Shown here one piece after another: positions 27,842-36,222 of a stretch of DNA of 64,000 nt. The notes beneath the pieces were generated by a model, which was given only the letters and a program-made list of their open reading frames with translations, did not search any database and was not told the origin of the DNA. Position 1 is the first letter of the stretch. Each line of letters opens with the position of its first letter. The stretch comes from Pseudomonas sp. MYb118 (lineage in GTDB: Bacteria > Pseudomonadota > Gammaproteobacteria > Pseudomonadales > Pseudomonadaceae). The position numbers and the translations under genes were made by a program. Location of the stretch: assembly GCF_040947875.1 (NCBI RefSeq), contig NZ_JBFRXN010000002.1, forward strand, positions 3,286,001-3,350,000, read 5' to 3'.

Positions 27842-28792
27842 TCAGCGGTGGACCACGCCAGGCAGTACGCAGAGCATTTCGTACAGCAGGTTGGCGGCCA
27901 GCAGCGAGGTGTTGCCGGTGGTGTCGTAAGCGGGCGAGACTTCTACCAGATCGCAGCCAATCAGGTCGAGGCCCTGGCAGCCACGGACGATTTCAATTGC
28001 CTGAATGGTCGTCAGACCACCGATTTCCGGGGTGCCGGTGCCAGGGGCCCAGGCCGGGTCGATGCCGTCGATGTCGAAACTGAGGTACACCGGACCGCCG
28101 CCGACTTTTTCGCGCACTTCAGCCATCAGCGGTGCCAGGGATTTGTGCCAGCACTCTTCGGCCTGGACCACACGGAAGCCCTGGTTGCGGCTCCAGTTGA
28201 AGTCGTCAGCGGTGTAGCCCTGGGCGCGCAGGCCGATTTGCACGACGCGGTCCGGGTCGATCAGGCCCTCCTCGACGGCGCGACGGAAGGTGGTGCCGTG
28301 GGCGATCTTCTCGCCGAACATGTGATCGTTGACATCGGCGTGGGCGTCGATGTGCACCAGGCCGACCTTGCCATGCTTCTTGTGGATGGCCCGCAGGATC
28401 GGCAGGGTGATGGTGTGGTCACCGCCCAGGGTCATCGGGATCACGTCATGTTCGAGGATGTTGTCGTAGGCTTCCTCGATGATGCGTACGGCATCCAGCA
28501 GGTTGAAAGTGTTGATCGCCACGTCGCCGATGTCGGCAACCGACAGCGAGTCGAACGGCGCGGCGCCGGTGGCCATGTTGTACGGACGGATCATCACCGA
28601 TTCGGTGCGGATGTCGCGCGGTCCGAAGCGGGTGCCGGGGCGCAGCGAAGTACCGATGTCCAGCGGCACGCCTACGAAGGCAGCGTCCAGGCCGGCAGCG
28701 GTGGGTACGTGGGGAAGTCGGAGCATGGTGGCGATGCCGCCGAAGCGCGGCATTTCGTTGCCGCCCAGTGGTTGGTGGAGAATCTTGTCCAC
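27842..28792 (-). CDS. gbuA: guanidinobutyrase (ureohydrolase)
   Basis: 316 residues starting at GTG (GAGG eight bases before). Arginase/agmatinase family manganese ligands are all present: GGDHT (about residue 126), DAHAD with the following asparagine-histidine region (about 148-152) and DIDGIDPAWAPGTGTPE (about 229-245). It hydrolyses 4-guanidinobutyrate to 4-aminobutyrate and urea. The assignment to guanidinobutyrase rather than agmatinase rests on recalled similarity to P. aeruginosa GbuA and on the divergent LysR gene and the neighbours. First gene of the minus-strand operon. Confidence 0.85.
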   Translation of the reverse strand: MDKILHQPLGGNEMPRFGGIATMLRLPHVPTAAGLDAAFVGVPLDIGTSLRPGTRFGPRDIRTESVMIRPYNMATGAAPFDSLSVADIGDVAINTFNLLDAVRIIEEAYDNILEHDVIPMTLGGDHTITLPILRAIHKKHGKVGLVHIDAHADVNDHMFGEKIAHGTTFRRAVEEGLIDPDRVVQIGLRAQGYTADDFNWSRNQGFRVVQAEECWHKSLAPLMAEVREKVGGGPVYLSFDIDGIDPAWAPGTGTPEIGGLTTIQAIEIVRGCQGLDLIGCDLVEVSPAYDTTGNTSLLAANLLYEMLCVLPGVVHR

Positions 28793-28913
28793 GGGTGAGG
28801 CCTCATCGTCGTTGTTTTATTTATGCCGGTGGCTCGGCCTGCGAGGCTCGGGCACCGTTGTGGGCGGATTCTGCGAAATGTAGTGGGGCGGAAGAATCGC
28901 TACGGGCAAATAC

Positions 28914-28937
28914 TTAGTTCAGATTTTTCTAAACTAA
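28914..28937. promoter_or_regulatory. candidate GbuR operator
   Basis: TTAGTTCAGA (28914-28923) and TCTAAACTAA (28928-28937) are inverted copies with one mismatch around TTTT. It lies in the gbuA-gbuR intergenic region, 122 bp before gbuA. AT-rich dyads in such places are typical LysR sites; binding by GbuR is inferred. Confidence 0.5.
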
Positions 28938-28984
28938 TGACGGGGAGGGCGATAGACTTCCCACCAACGCAATCTGCGCTTCTC

Positions 28985-29074
28985 TGTGGGAGCGAGCCTG
29001 CTCGCGATAGCGGTTCTCCTATCAGTATCACTGGAGCCTGAAACACCGCCATCGCGAGCAGGCTCGCTCCCACA
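28985..29074. repeat. REP pair inside the gbuA-gbuR intergenic region
   Basis: GTGGG/CCTG subtype, standing only 32 bp before gbuR. The 314-bp gap holds this pair, the candidate operator and both promoters. Confidence 0.9.
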
Positions 29075-29106
29075 ATGGGCGGTGTCTGCACAACAGGAGC
29101 CCTTTC

Positions 29107-30003
29107 ATGGCCAACGCTTTACCCGACCTGAAACTGTTGCGCATCTTCGTCAGCGTGGTCCGGCACCAGGGGTTCGCCAACGCCCAGCAGGAACTCAACC
29201 TGTCGACGTCGGCGATCAGTACCTACATGAGCCAGCTCGAAGCCGCCCTTGGCCTGGTGCTGTGCCATCGTGGCCGTGGCGGGTTCAGCCTGACCAGCAA
29301 GGGTGAGCTGTTCCATCAGGAAACCCTGCGCCTGCTGGGTGAACTCGAAGGGTTCGAGCAGTACGCGGCGGCGCTCAAGGGCGAGCTGCGCGGGACGCTG
29401 AACCTGGGGGTGATCGACTCCACTGTCAGTGACAAGGCCTTGCCCTTCGCCGAGGCCATCGGCGCCTACAGCCAGGAGCACCCGGCCGTGCACCTGCACC
29501 TGTCGGTCATGAGCCCGTACGAACTGCAACTGGGTGTGCAGGACAACCGCCTGGACCTGGCTATCGGCGCGTTTTCCACGCGCATGAGCGGACTGGTCTA
29601 CATGCCGTTGTACCGCGAACAGCACTGGTTGTATTGCAGCAGTCGCCATCCGCTGTTCTCCGAGCGGCGTATCCCCGAGCAGCTCATCACCCAGCAACGC
29701 ATGGTCGGGCGGGGTTACTGGAGTGGAGCGGAGCTGGCGCGCCATGGTTTCAAGCACAGTGCCGCGACCGTGGAAAGCATGGAAGCGCAGCTGATTCTGG
29801 TGCTGTCCGGCGCCTACATCGGTTACCTGCCGGAGCACTACGCCCAGGCCTGGGCGGACAAGGGCGATTTGCGCGTGCTGCTGCCGGCGACCTTCGGCTA
29901 CCAGGCGCCGTTCTCCATGATCATTCGCCGGGGCCGCAGCCGCGAGCCTTTGATCCAGACGTTCCGCGACCTGCTCAAGGCGCAACTCAACCAGGCCGCG
30001 TGA
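29107..30003 (+). CDS. gbuR: LysR-family regulator of guanidinobutyrate use
   Basis: 298 residues. Helix-turn-helix at about residues 7-65 (FANAQQELNLSTSAISTYMSQLEAAL), then the effector domain. AGGAG lies eight bases before the ATG. Divergent from gbuA, exactly as gbuR is in P. aeruginosa, where it activates gbuA in response to 4-guanidinobutyrate. The name is by this context and recalled similarity. Confidence 0.8.
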   Translation: MANALPDLKLLRIFVSVVRHQGFANAQQELNLSTSAISTYMSQLEAALGLVLCHRGRGGFSLTSKGELFHQETLRLLGELEGFEQYAAALKGELRGTLNLGVIDSTVSDKALPFAEAIGAYSQEHPAVHLHLSVMSPYELQLGVQDNRLDLAIGAFSTRMSGLVYMPLYREQHWLYCSSRHPLFSERRIPEQLITQQRMVGRGYWSGAELARHGFKHSAATVESMEAQLILVLSGAYIGYLPEHYAQAWADKGDLRVLLPATFGYQAPFSMIIRRGRSREPLIQTFRDLLKAQLNQAA

Positions 30004-30016
30004 GGGCAAATCCACG

Positions 30017-30613
30017 ATGTCGAGAATCCAGTGCCCGCGCTGCCTGCGCCCGCAAACCCATTGCCTGTGTGCGTTGATCCCGAGCCTGGACAGCCGCACC
30101 CGGGTCCTGCTGCTGCAACACCCCAGCGAAGTGAACCACGCGCTGAACACCGCACGCCTGGCGGCGCTGGGGTTGAACAACGCCGAGTTGGTCGTCGGCG
30201 AGGTGTTCGAGGATCTGCCGCGGTTGTTGAACGTGCCGGGGTATCAGGCGCGTTTGCTGTTTCCCGGCGACGATGCACAACCGATGCAGGCTTACCAGAC
30301 GGGTGATGAACCGTGGTTGCTGGTGGTGCCGGACGGCACCTGGCGCAAGGCGCGCAAGATGCTGCACCTCAATCCGTTGCTGGCGGCGCTGCCCAGGGTG
30401 ACGCTGGCCGCCGGCGCGGTGTCGCGCTACCGGCTGCGCAAGGCGCCGGGGCCGGGGGCGTTATCGACGGTGGAGGCGATTGTGCAGGCGTTGCAGGTGC
30501 TGGAGGCGCCGGGGGATTTTGCGCCGTTGCTCAGACCGTTCGAGGCGTTGATCGAGGGGCAGATTGCGGCGATGGGGGAGGAGGTTTTTCAGCGTAACCA
30601 TGAGGCGAAATAG
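30017..30613 (+). CDS. DTW-domain tRNA-uridine aminocarboxypropyltransferase
   Basis: 198 residues. N-terminal zinc-type cysteines CPRCLRPQTHCLC (residues 6-18), then LLQHPSEVNHALNTARLA and the DTW-family motif region LLVVPDGTWRKARKM with DGTW, and STVEA near the end. This family (TapT in E. coli) transfers the aminocarboxypropyl group of S-adenosylmethionine to uridine 47 of tRNA, giving acp3U. Some bacteria have more than one DTW protein, so I do not fix a gene name. Starts 13 bp after gbuR and is probably co-transcribed. Confidence 0.82.
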   Translation: MSRIQCPRCLRPQTHCLCALIPSLDSRTRVLLLQHPSEVNHALNTARLAALGLNNAELVVGEVFEDLPRLLNVPGYQARLLFPGDDAQPMQAYQTGDEPWLLVVPDGTWRKARKMLHLNPLLAALPRVTLAAGAVSRYRLRKAPGPGALSTVEAIVQALQVLEAPGDFAPLLRPFEALIEGQIAAMGEEVFQRNHEAK

Positions 30614-30630
30614 TTGTTGTCCCGTCTGGC

Positions 30631-30710
30631 CCCATCGCGAGCAAGCCCGCTCCCACAGGTTTTGTGTGCGCCGCAAGCCCCCTGTGGGAGCGGGCTTGCC
30701 CGCGAAGAGG
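30631..30710. repeat. REP pair of a third, GCGGGCTTG type
   Basis: Arms read CATCGCGAGCAAGCCCGCTC and GTGGGAGCGGGCTTGCCCGC, with the CCCACAGG ends facing inward. The two arms differ slightly. Sits between the DTW gene and lapC, whose stops converge. Confidence 0.85.
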
Positions 30711-30729
30711 CCAGTACTGACAACACAAA

Positions 30730-32085
30730 TCACCGCTCCCGCATCGCCTCGGTCCTGGCCTTCAGCACCGGTTTGAGCAGGTAATCCAGCACACTCTTCT
30801 CACCCGTGATGATATCCACCGTCGCCACCATCCCCGGGATGATCAGCAGCGGTTTCACATCGCCGCCCAGGTGGTTCTTGTCGGTGCGCACCTGGATCAG
30901 GTAGAAGCTGTTGCCCTTGTCATCGGTGATGGTGTCGGCGCCGATCAACTCCAGTTTGGCGCTCAAGCCGCCGTAGATCGTGTAGTCATACGCGGTGAAC
31001 TTGACCATGGCCTTCTGGCCCGGATGCAGGAACGCCACGTCCTGTGGGCGCACCTTGGCTTCGATCAGCAGGTTGTCTTCGATGGGGACGATTTCCACCA
31101 TGTCGCTGCCCGGCTGAACGACGCCGCCGATGGTGTTGACCTTGAGCACCTTGATGATCCCGTGCACCGGCGACACCACCGTGGTGCGGCTCACGCGGTC
31201 ATCAATGGCGATGCTCGATGCCGTTATTTTCGACAGGTCAGTGCGTTTCTCGTTGAGATCCTTCGCTGCTTCCGAGCGGAAGGTCTGCACCGACTCGTCG
31301 ATCTTGCTCTTGATCTCGTTGATCGCCGCTTCCGCCCTCGGGATCGCCAGGGTAGTGGCGTCCAGCGAGCCGCGAATTTCCACGGCGCTGCGTTTGAGCC
31401 GCAGGATTTCCACCGGTGACACCGCGCCCGTACCGACCAGCGGCGTGGACATGTTCATTTCCTGTTGCAGCAGGGCCAGGCTGGAGCTGTATTGGCCCTG
31501 TTTGGAGCGAAACTCCGCCAGTTCCTGAGTCTTCTGCCGCAGTTGTTCGGTCAGGGTACGTTGTTCGCTGGCCAGCCGGCGCTGGCGTTGCTCGTACAGC
31601 GAGCGCTCGTCCTCGGCGACTTGCGGCGCCTTGTCGATCACTTCCTGCGAGACCTTGAACGGCCGCCCTTCGGCTTCGGCGGACAGGCGTTCGACCTGGG
31701 CGGTCAGCGCATAACGGTCGGCCTCGCTTTCGCCCTTGTTCGACAGGAAGCGCGTGTCATCCAGGCGCAGCAAAGTGTCGCCCTTGTTCACCATTTGCCC
31801 TTCGCGCACGAAGATCTCGGTGACGATGCCGCCTTCGAGGTTCTGGATCACCTGGACCTTGCTCGACGGAATTGCCTTGCCTTCACCCATGGTGACTTCG
31901 TCGAGGACCGCGAACTTGGCCCAGACCACCGCGCTGATGATCAGCGCCGCCGCCAGCCAAACGGTGATGCGCGACCAGCGCGGCGAATCCTGCAGCGAGG
32001 CGCCGGCGGTTTCCGGCATGTACTCGCTTTCGGCGCTTTTGCTGAAGCTGTCGAAGTAACCCCGTGAACTTTGTGAAGATGCCAT
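30730..32085 (-). CDS. lapC: type I secretion membrane-fusion protein (HlyD/LapC-like)
   Basis: 451 residues. One membrane helix near residues 40-60 (ITVWLAAALIISAVVWAKF), a lipoyl-like half (VIQNLEGGIVTEIFVREGQMV), a long coiled coil (about 110-290) and the second half with VVSPVHGIIKVLKVNTIGG. This is the periplasmic adaptor that joins the ABC subunit to the TolC-like channel. It starts 9 bp after the ABC gene with a perfect AGGAGG. Third gene of a lapEBC-type operon that faces its adhesin substrate. Confidence 0.9.
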   Translation of the reverse strand: MASSQSSRGYFDSFSKSAESEYMPETAGASLQDSPRWSRITVWLAAALIISAVVWAKFAVLDEVTMGEGKAIPSSKVQVIQNLEGGIVTEIFVREGQMVNKGDTLLRLDDTRFLSNKGESEADRYALTAQVERLSAEAEGRPFKVSQEVIDKAPQVAEDERSLYEQRQRRLASEQRTLTEQLRQKTQELAEFRSKQGQYSSSLALLQQEMNMSTPLVGTGAVSPVEILRLKRSAVEIRGSLDATTLAIPRAEAAINEIKSKIDESVQTFRSEAAKDLNEKRTDLSKITASSIAIDDRVSRTTVVSPVHGIIKVLKVNTIGGVVQPGSDMVEIVPIEDNLLIEAKVRPQDVAFLHPGQKAMVKFTAYDYTIYGGLSAKLELIGADTITDDKGNSFYLIQVRTDKNHLGGDVKPLLIIPGMVATVDIITGEKSVLDYLLKPVLKARTEAMRER

Positions 32086-32094
32086 GGCGGCCTC

Positions 32095-34254
32095 CTAGAC
32101 GGCCGCAGAGCCGATACGGCCCTTGCGCAATGCGTCGATGACCGCTTCTTTCGGACCGTCGGCGACGATCCTCCCGTTGTCCAGCACCACCAGCCGATCC
32201 ACCAGGCTGAGCATCGAGGTGCGATGCGTCACCAGCAGCAGGGTCTTGCCCTGGACCAGGCCGTGGAGTTTTTGCCGCAGGGCGTCTTCGCTGCTGTTGT
32301 CCATCGCGCTGGTGGGTTCATCAAGCAGCATGATTGGCGGGTCGAGCAGCAATGCCCGGGCCAGCAGCACCGCCTGGCGCTGGCCGCCGGACAGCAACTG
32401 CCCGCGCTCGCCCACCGGCCGGTCGAAGCCATGTGGATGCTGGCGTGCGAGGTCGGTGACGCCGGTCAGCTCGGCCACTTCCAGCATGCGCGAGTCGCTG
32501 ATGTAGCGCGCGCCGAGGGTCAGGTTGTCGCGCAGGCTGCCCGCCAGCAACGGCAGGTCGTGGGCGACGTAACCGATCTGCTGGCGCAGGTCGGCGACGT
32601 CCAGTTGCCGCAGGTCCAGGCCGTCGAGCAACAGCTGGCCTTCATTGGGTTCGAAGAAGCCCATGAGCAACCGGCCCAGGGTACTTTTGCCCGAACCGCT
32701 GCGACCGATGATGCCCACCCGCTCACCGGGCTTTAAGCTGAAACTGATGTTGTTGAGCGCCGGCGCATTCTGGCCGTTGTAGTGAAAGGTCACGCCACTG
32801 ACGTCCAGCGCACCCTGCAGTTGCGTACGCTCCAGCGGGCGCTGCCGGGCGTCGCGCTCCTGGGGCAGGCCCATCAGCGCGTCGGTGCTTTTCATGGTCA
32901 GTTGTGCTTGCTGATAGCGGGTGATCAACCCGGCGATCTGCCCAAGCGGCGCAAGCACGCGGCTGCCGAGCATGTACGACGCCACCAGCGCGCCCACGCT
33001 CATGTTGCCGGCGATGATGCTGTACACGCCGGCGACGATGGTCGCCATGCCGGAGAACTGCTGGATGAACAACGTGCCGTTGGTGGCCAGCGCCGAGAGG
33101 TTGCGCGCGTGGCTGTCGAGGCGGGTGAGGGCGCCGTGGGTGCTTTCCCATTTGTGCTGGCGCTCGCTTTCGGCGCTGCAAGCCTTGAGGGTTTCCAGGC
33201 CACCGAGGGTTTCGATCAGCAGCGCCTGGCGTTCGGCGCCCAGGGTCAGGCTTTTTTGCACGGTGTCGCGCAGGCGCGCCTGGATTACCATGGCAAACAC
33301 AATGGTGATCGGAAAGGCGAACAGCGGAATCACCACCAGCCAGCCGCCGAGCAGACCGATCACCGCCAGCATCAGCACGACAAAAGGCAGGTCGATCAGG
33401 CTGGTCAGGGTCACGGCGGTGAGAAATTCGCGCAGGCCCTGGAAGTCATGGATGCTCTGGGCAAAGCCGCCGATGGTCGCCGGACGCGCCTTCATCGACA
33501 TGCCGGTGATGCGCTCGAACAGCGTGGCCGAGAGGATGACGTCGGTTTTCTTGCCGGCGGTGTCCAGCAAGTGCGCGCGGACTACCCGCAGCGCCAGCTC
33601 GAAACCGGTGCCGATCAGCAGGCCGATGGACAGCACCCACAGCGTGGATGTGGCCTGGTTCGGCACCACCCGGTCGTAGGTCTGCATCACGAACAGGGGC
33701 ACCATCAGCCCCAGCAGGTTGATCAGGAAACTGGCGAGGATGGCATCGCCATACAGCCACTTCGACAGTTTCAGGGTGTCGCGAAACCACGCCTCGACCC
33801 GCGGCACCAGCGGCGAGCGCAAGTCCTCCAGTTCATGGCGTGGACGGGCGAACAAGGCCTGGCCGCTGTAGTTTTCCGTGAGCTCCTCGCGGCTGACCCA
33901 CTGCTCGCCGCCATCGGCTTCGCTCGGCAGGATCAGCATACGGCCATCCTCGCCGTAGCGGCGCAGGACAGCGGTGCGACCGTTGTTGAGGATCAGCAAC
34001 ACCGGCAGGTTGAGCGGGGAGATGTCTTCCAGGTCGCGACGCAGCAGGCGCGCCTGCAAACTGGCCCGGGCCGCCGCGCGGGGCAGCAGGTCCGGGCTCA
34101 TGCGTTGGTGTGCCATTGGCAGCCCGGCACTGAGGCTGGCGCGGCTGACCGTCGCGCCATGGAGTTTGCAGAGAATCAGCAGACCGTCCAGAAGAGGGTC
34201 ATCGAAGTTCAGACGCGGATCGACACCGGCATTGCCCGGTTCCATGCTGGTCAC
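32095..34254 (-). CDS. lapB: type I secretion permease/ATPase (LapB-like)
   Basis: 719 residues starting at GTG (GGAG eight bases before). Residues 1-150 are a C39-like domain without the peptidase cysteine-glycine motif (LDGLLILCKLHGATVS), as in transporters that dock but do not cut their substrate. Then six membrane helices (about 160-440) and the ATPase: Walker A GRSGSGKST (about 515), LSGGQRQA (about 619), Walker B IMLLDEPTSAMD (about 640), histidine switch in LVTHRTS. Drives export of the RTX adhesin. 18 bp after the TolC-like gene. Confidence 0.92.
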   Translation of the reverse strand: MTSMEPGNAGVDPRLNFDDPLLDGLLILCKLHGATVSRASLSAGLPMAHQRMSPDLLPRAAARASLQARLLRRDLEDISPLNLPVLLILNNGRTAVLRRYGEDGRMLILPSEADGGEQWVSREELTENYSGQALFARPRHELEDLRSPLVPRVEAWFRDTLKLSKWLYGDAILASFLINLLGLMVPLFVMQTYDRVVPNQATSTLWVLSIGLLIGTGFELALRVVRAHLLDTAGKKTDVILSATLFERITGMSMKARPATIGGFAQSIHDFQGLREFLTAVTLTSLIDLPFVVLMLAVIGLLGGWLVVIPLFAFPITIVFAMVIQARLRDTVQKSLTLGAERQALLIETLGGLETLKACSAESERQHKWESTHGALTRLDSHARNLSALATNGTLFIQQFSGMATIVAGVYSIIAGNMSVGALVASYMLGSRVLAPLGQIAGLITRYQQAQLTMKSTDALMGLPQERDARQRPLERTQLQGALDVSGVTFHYNGQNAPALNNISFSLKPGERVGIIGRSGSGKSTLGRLLMGFFEPNEGQLLLDGLDLRQLDVADLRQQIGYVAHDLPLLAGSLRDNLTLGARYISDSRMLEVAELTGVTDLARQHPHGFDRPVGERGQLLSGGQRQAVLLARALLLDPPIMLLDEPTSAMDNSSEDALRQKLHGLVQGKTLLLVTHRTSMLSLVDRLVVLDNGRIVADGPKEAVIDALRKGRIGSAAV

Positions 34255-34272
34255 AGGGATCGCTCCATTGCG

Positions 34273-35631
34273 TTATCTCAACTCAGGCAGACGGGCTTCG
34301 CTTTTCACTTCGGTTCGGGCGACCGCATCGGCGGGCAGCACCACGCGCTGCTTGCTCAACAACTCGCCCATGTTTGCCAGGACGCGATACATCGAGAACT
34401 CCTCGGTGTAGCGTACCTCGGTATAGCGGCGGTTGGCATTGTAGAGTTCGTTTTCGCTGTCGAGCACGTCCAGCAAGGTCCGTTGGCCAAGGCCGAACTG
34501 ATCCTGATAGGCGGCGCGTACGCGAGTGGTGGTTTCCGCGTATTCACGAGCAGTCGGGGTTTGCTTGCGCGCATTGAGCATGGCGTTCCAAGCCAGGCGA
34601 ATGTTCTCGTTGAGCTGGCGCAGGGCGTTGTTGCGGATGTCCAGCGCCTGATTGATTTTGTGCGCATCGGAGGCCAGTCGCGCCTTGTCGCTGCCGCCGC
34701 GGAACAGGTTGTAGTTCATCACGATGCCGACCCGCCATTCGTTATCGTGGCCTTCTTCACCGGCGATGTTGTTGTTTGCGCCCACAGCTGCCTCGGCGTC
34801 GAAGCGCGGGTAGAACGGCGATTTGGCGACTTCGTACTGGCTCTCGGCAGATTGCACGTCGGCCTGGGCCGATTTCAGGTACGGGTTGTTGTCGACCATG
34901 CTCTGCTGCGCGTCCTGGATCGAGGCAGGCATTTCGCCGCGGATCGAGGGTGCCGTTTCCAGTTCATCGGGCATGCGCCCAACCACAGCGAAGAAATTCG
35001 CTTCGGCATCGGCCAGATCGACTTCGGCGGTGTCGAGGTTGTTCTCGGCCAGTGCGCGACGGGCCACGGACTGATCGGCGTCGGCGTTGCTGCCAATACC
35101 GCGCTGGGTGCGCAGGCCGATCTGGTCGTTGACCCGCAAGTGCGCTTGAAGGTTGTTCTTGGCCAGCGTCACCAGCTCGCGACGCTTGAGCACTTCGAGG
35201 TAGACCTCGATGGTGCGCAGGGCCAGGTCCTGGGCGGTGCCCTGCGCGTAGTAGGCCCGGGAGTTGACCACGCCCTTGGTGCGCTCGACCTCGTTGGAGG
35301 TGTTGAAACCGTCGAACAGCATCTGCCGCAGGCGCAGCTCCGACTGGGTGTAGTTGAGAATTCGAGTGTTGTGATCGCCGAAGGCCCGGGTGTTGGTGTT
35401 GTCGCTGTACCCGCGCCCGTACGCGGCATTCAGGTCCACCGAAGGGTAAAAACCGCCTTTGGCGACTTTCACGTCTTCATCCGCCGACAGGCGGCTGTCG
35501 ACCCGCGACGCCAGTTCCGGGTGAGTGGCGATGGTGCTCTGGATCGCCTCGGTCATGGTGATGGCGTGAGCCTGAGAGATGCAGGCCATGGCCAAGACAA
35601 TCGAACTGCAAAGAGGGGTCAACTGGCGCAT
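34273..35631 (-). CDS. lapE: TolC-family outer-membrane channel (LapE-like)
   Basis: 452 residues from the ATG at 35631 (GGGAG eight bases before); this gives a normal signal peptide ending SQAHA. The protein has the two internal repeats of TolC: helices and strands with VDLNAAYGRGYSD, LRLRQMLFDGFNT and in the second half FDAEAAVGANNNIAG and MNYNLFRGG. Ends with an RTEVKSEARLPELR tail. Forms the outer-membrane duct of the type I machine. First gene of the operon; its promoter is in the 591-bp divergent region. Confidence 0.9.
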   Translation of the reverse strand: MRQLTPLCSSIVLAMACISQAHAITMTEAIQSTIATHPELASRVDSRLSADEDVKVAKGGFYPSVDLNAAYGRGYSDNTNTRAFGDHNTRILNYTQSELRLRQMLFDGFNTSNEVERTKGVVNSRAYYAQGTAQDLALRTIEVYLEVLKRRELVTLAKNNLQAHLRVNDQIGLRTQRGIGSNADADQSVARRALAENNLDTAEVDLADAEANFFAVVGRMPDELETAPSIRGEMPASIQDAQQSMVDNNPYLKSAQADVQSAESQYEVAKSPFYPRFDAEAAVGANNNIAGEEGHDNEWRVGIVMNYNLFRGGSDKARLASDAHKINQALDIRNNALRQLNENIRLAWNAMLNARKQTPTAREYAETTTRVRAAYQDQFGLGQRTLLDVLDSENELYNANRRYTEVRYTEEFSMYRVLANMGELLSKQRVVLPADAVARTEVKSEARLPELR

Positions 35632-35668
35632 GGGTACATCTCCCTGAAATCCTAATAGTGCTTTCTCA

Positions 35669-35685
35669 GTCGCCAAATAATTGAC
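35669..35685. promoter_or_regulatory. weak FleQ-like dyad
   Basis: GTCGCCAAATAATTGAC starts with GTC and ends with TTGAC around an AT-rich core. FleQ sites in Pseudomonas (about GTCAnTAAATTGAC) control biofilm adhesin genes, but this one is 3 bp longer and mismatched. Confidence 0.2.
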
Positions 35686-36015
35686 GACATTTATGGGTAA
35701 AAGCGTTTCATACTTGTAACATCAGAGCTAAGAACATTCTTGGGAGAAGCTTAGAAGTTTTTTTCATAATTTCTATTCCAAAAAAAACTTATGCACTGGA
35801 AAAAATCCAGCACATTGTTCACAGCGAAAACCCTTGATTTATGAGCGTTAGGGAGCTTATCTAGGGTTCAGGGAAAGTTCCATCGACTTTTCGACATAGG
35901 GCGAAGAAGTGCTGGAGGGGAGGGATGCGGAGCGATTTTTGAGCGACGGTTTTTTGTCACTCACTGCTTCAAAATCGTTACGCAATGCTCGCAGGAGGGA
36001 CGGATTCGCAATAGC

Positions 36016-36045
36016 AACCCAATGTGATTGATTACATTGGGTTTT
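36016..36045 (+). promoter_or_regulatory. hairpin in the adhesin leader region
   Basis: AACCCAATGT pairs perfectly with ACATTGGGTT across an 8-nt loop (GATTGATT), then only TT follows. It could be an attenuator, the terminator of a short RNA, or an mRNA leader structure; it is 178 bp before the adhesin start. Confidence 0.45.
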
Positions 36046-36222
36046 ATGCTGATGCGAACCCCCAGGCCACGAGCGAAACGCCGGGCGAGAACGTCGCCAG
36101 GGCAGTGGCTTGAAAGAGCAAGCCGCTGCCCGGCAGACGAGCCGCCGGGCCCCGCTCACGCCATCCGCATTTTTTCGCGAACGACAGGATGCCAACAGCT
36201 GTTGGCGGCGGAGGAAATGCAC

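Larger units (their letters stand above)
35632..36222. other. 591-bp divergent regulatory region, secretion operon / adhesin
   Basis: No credible gene. The half near lapE (35660-35850) is AT-rich. The half near the adhesin has nine GGA triplets between 35852 and 36004, a perfect hairpin (36016-36043) and GC-rich sequence up to the adhesin start. A minus-strand reading entering from 39147 crosses this region but is only the shadow of the adhesin gene. Confidence 0.6.

Noticed and set aside
35714..35733. GacA-type upstream element (TGTAAG...CTTACA) near TGTAACATCAGAGCTAAGA
   Set aside because: Only the left half resembles the consensus.
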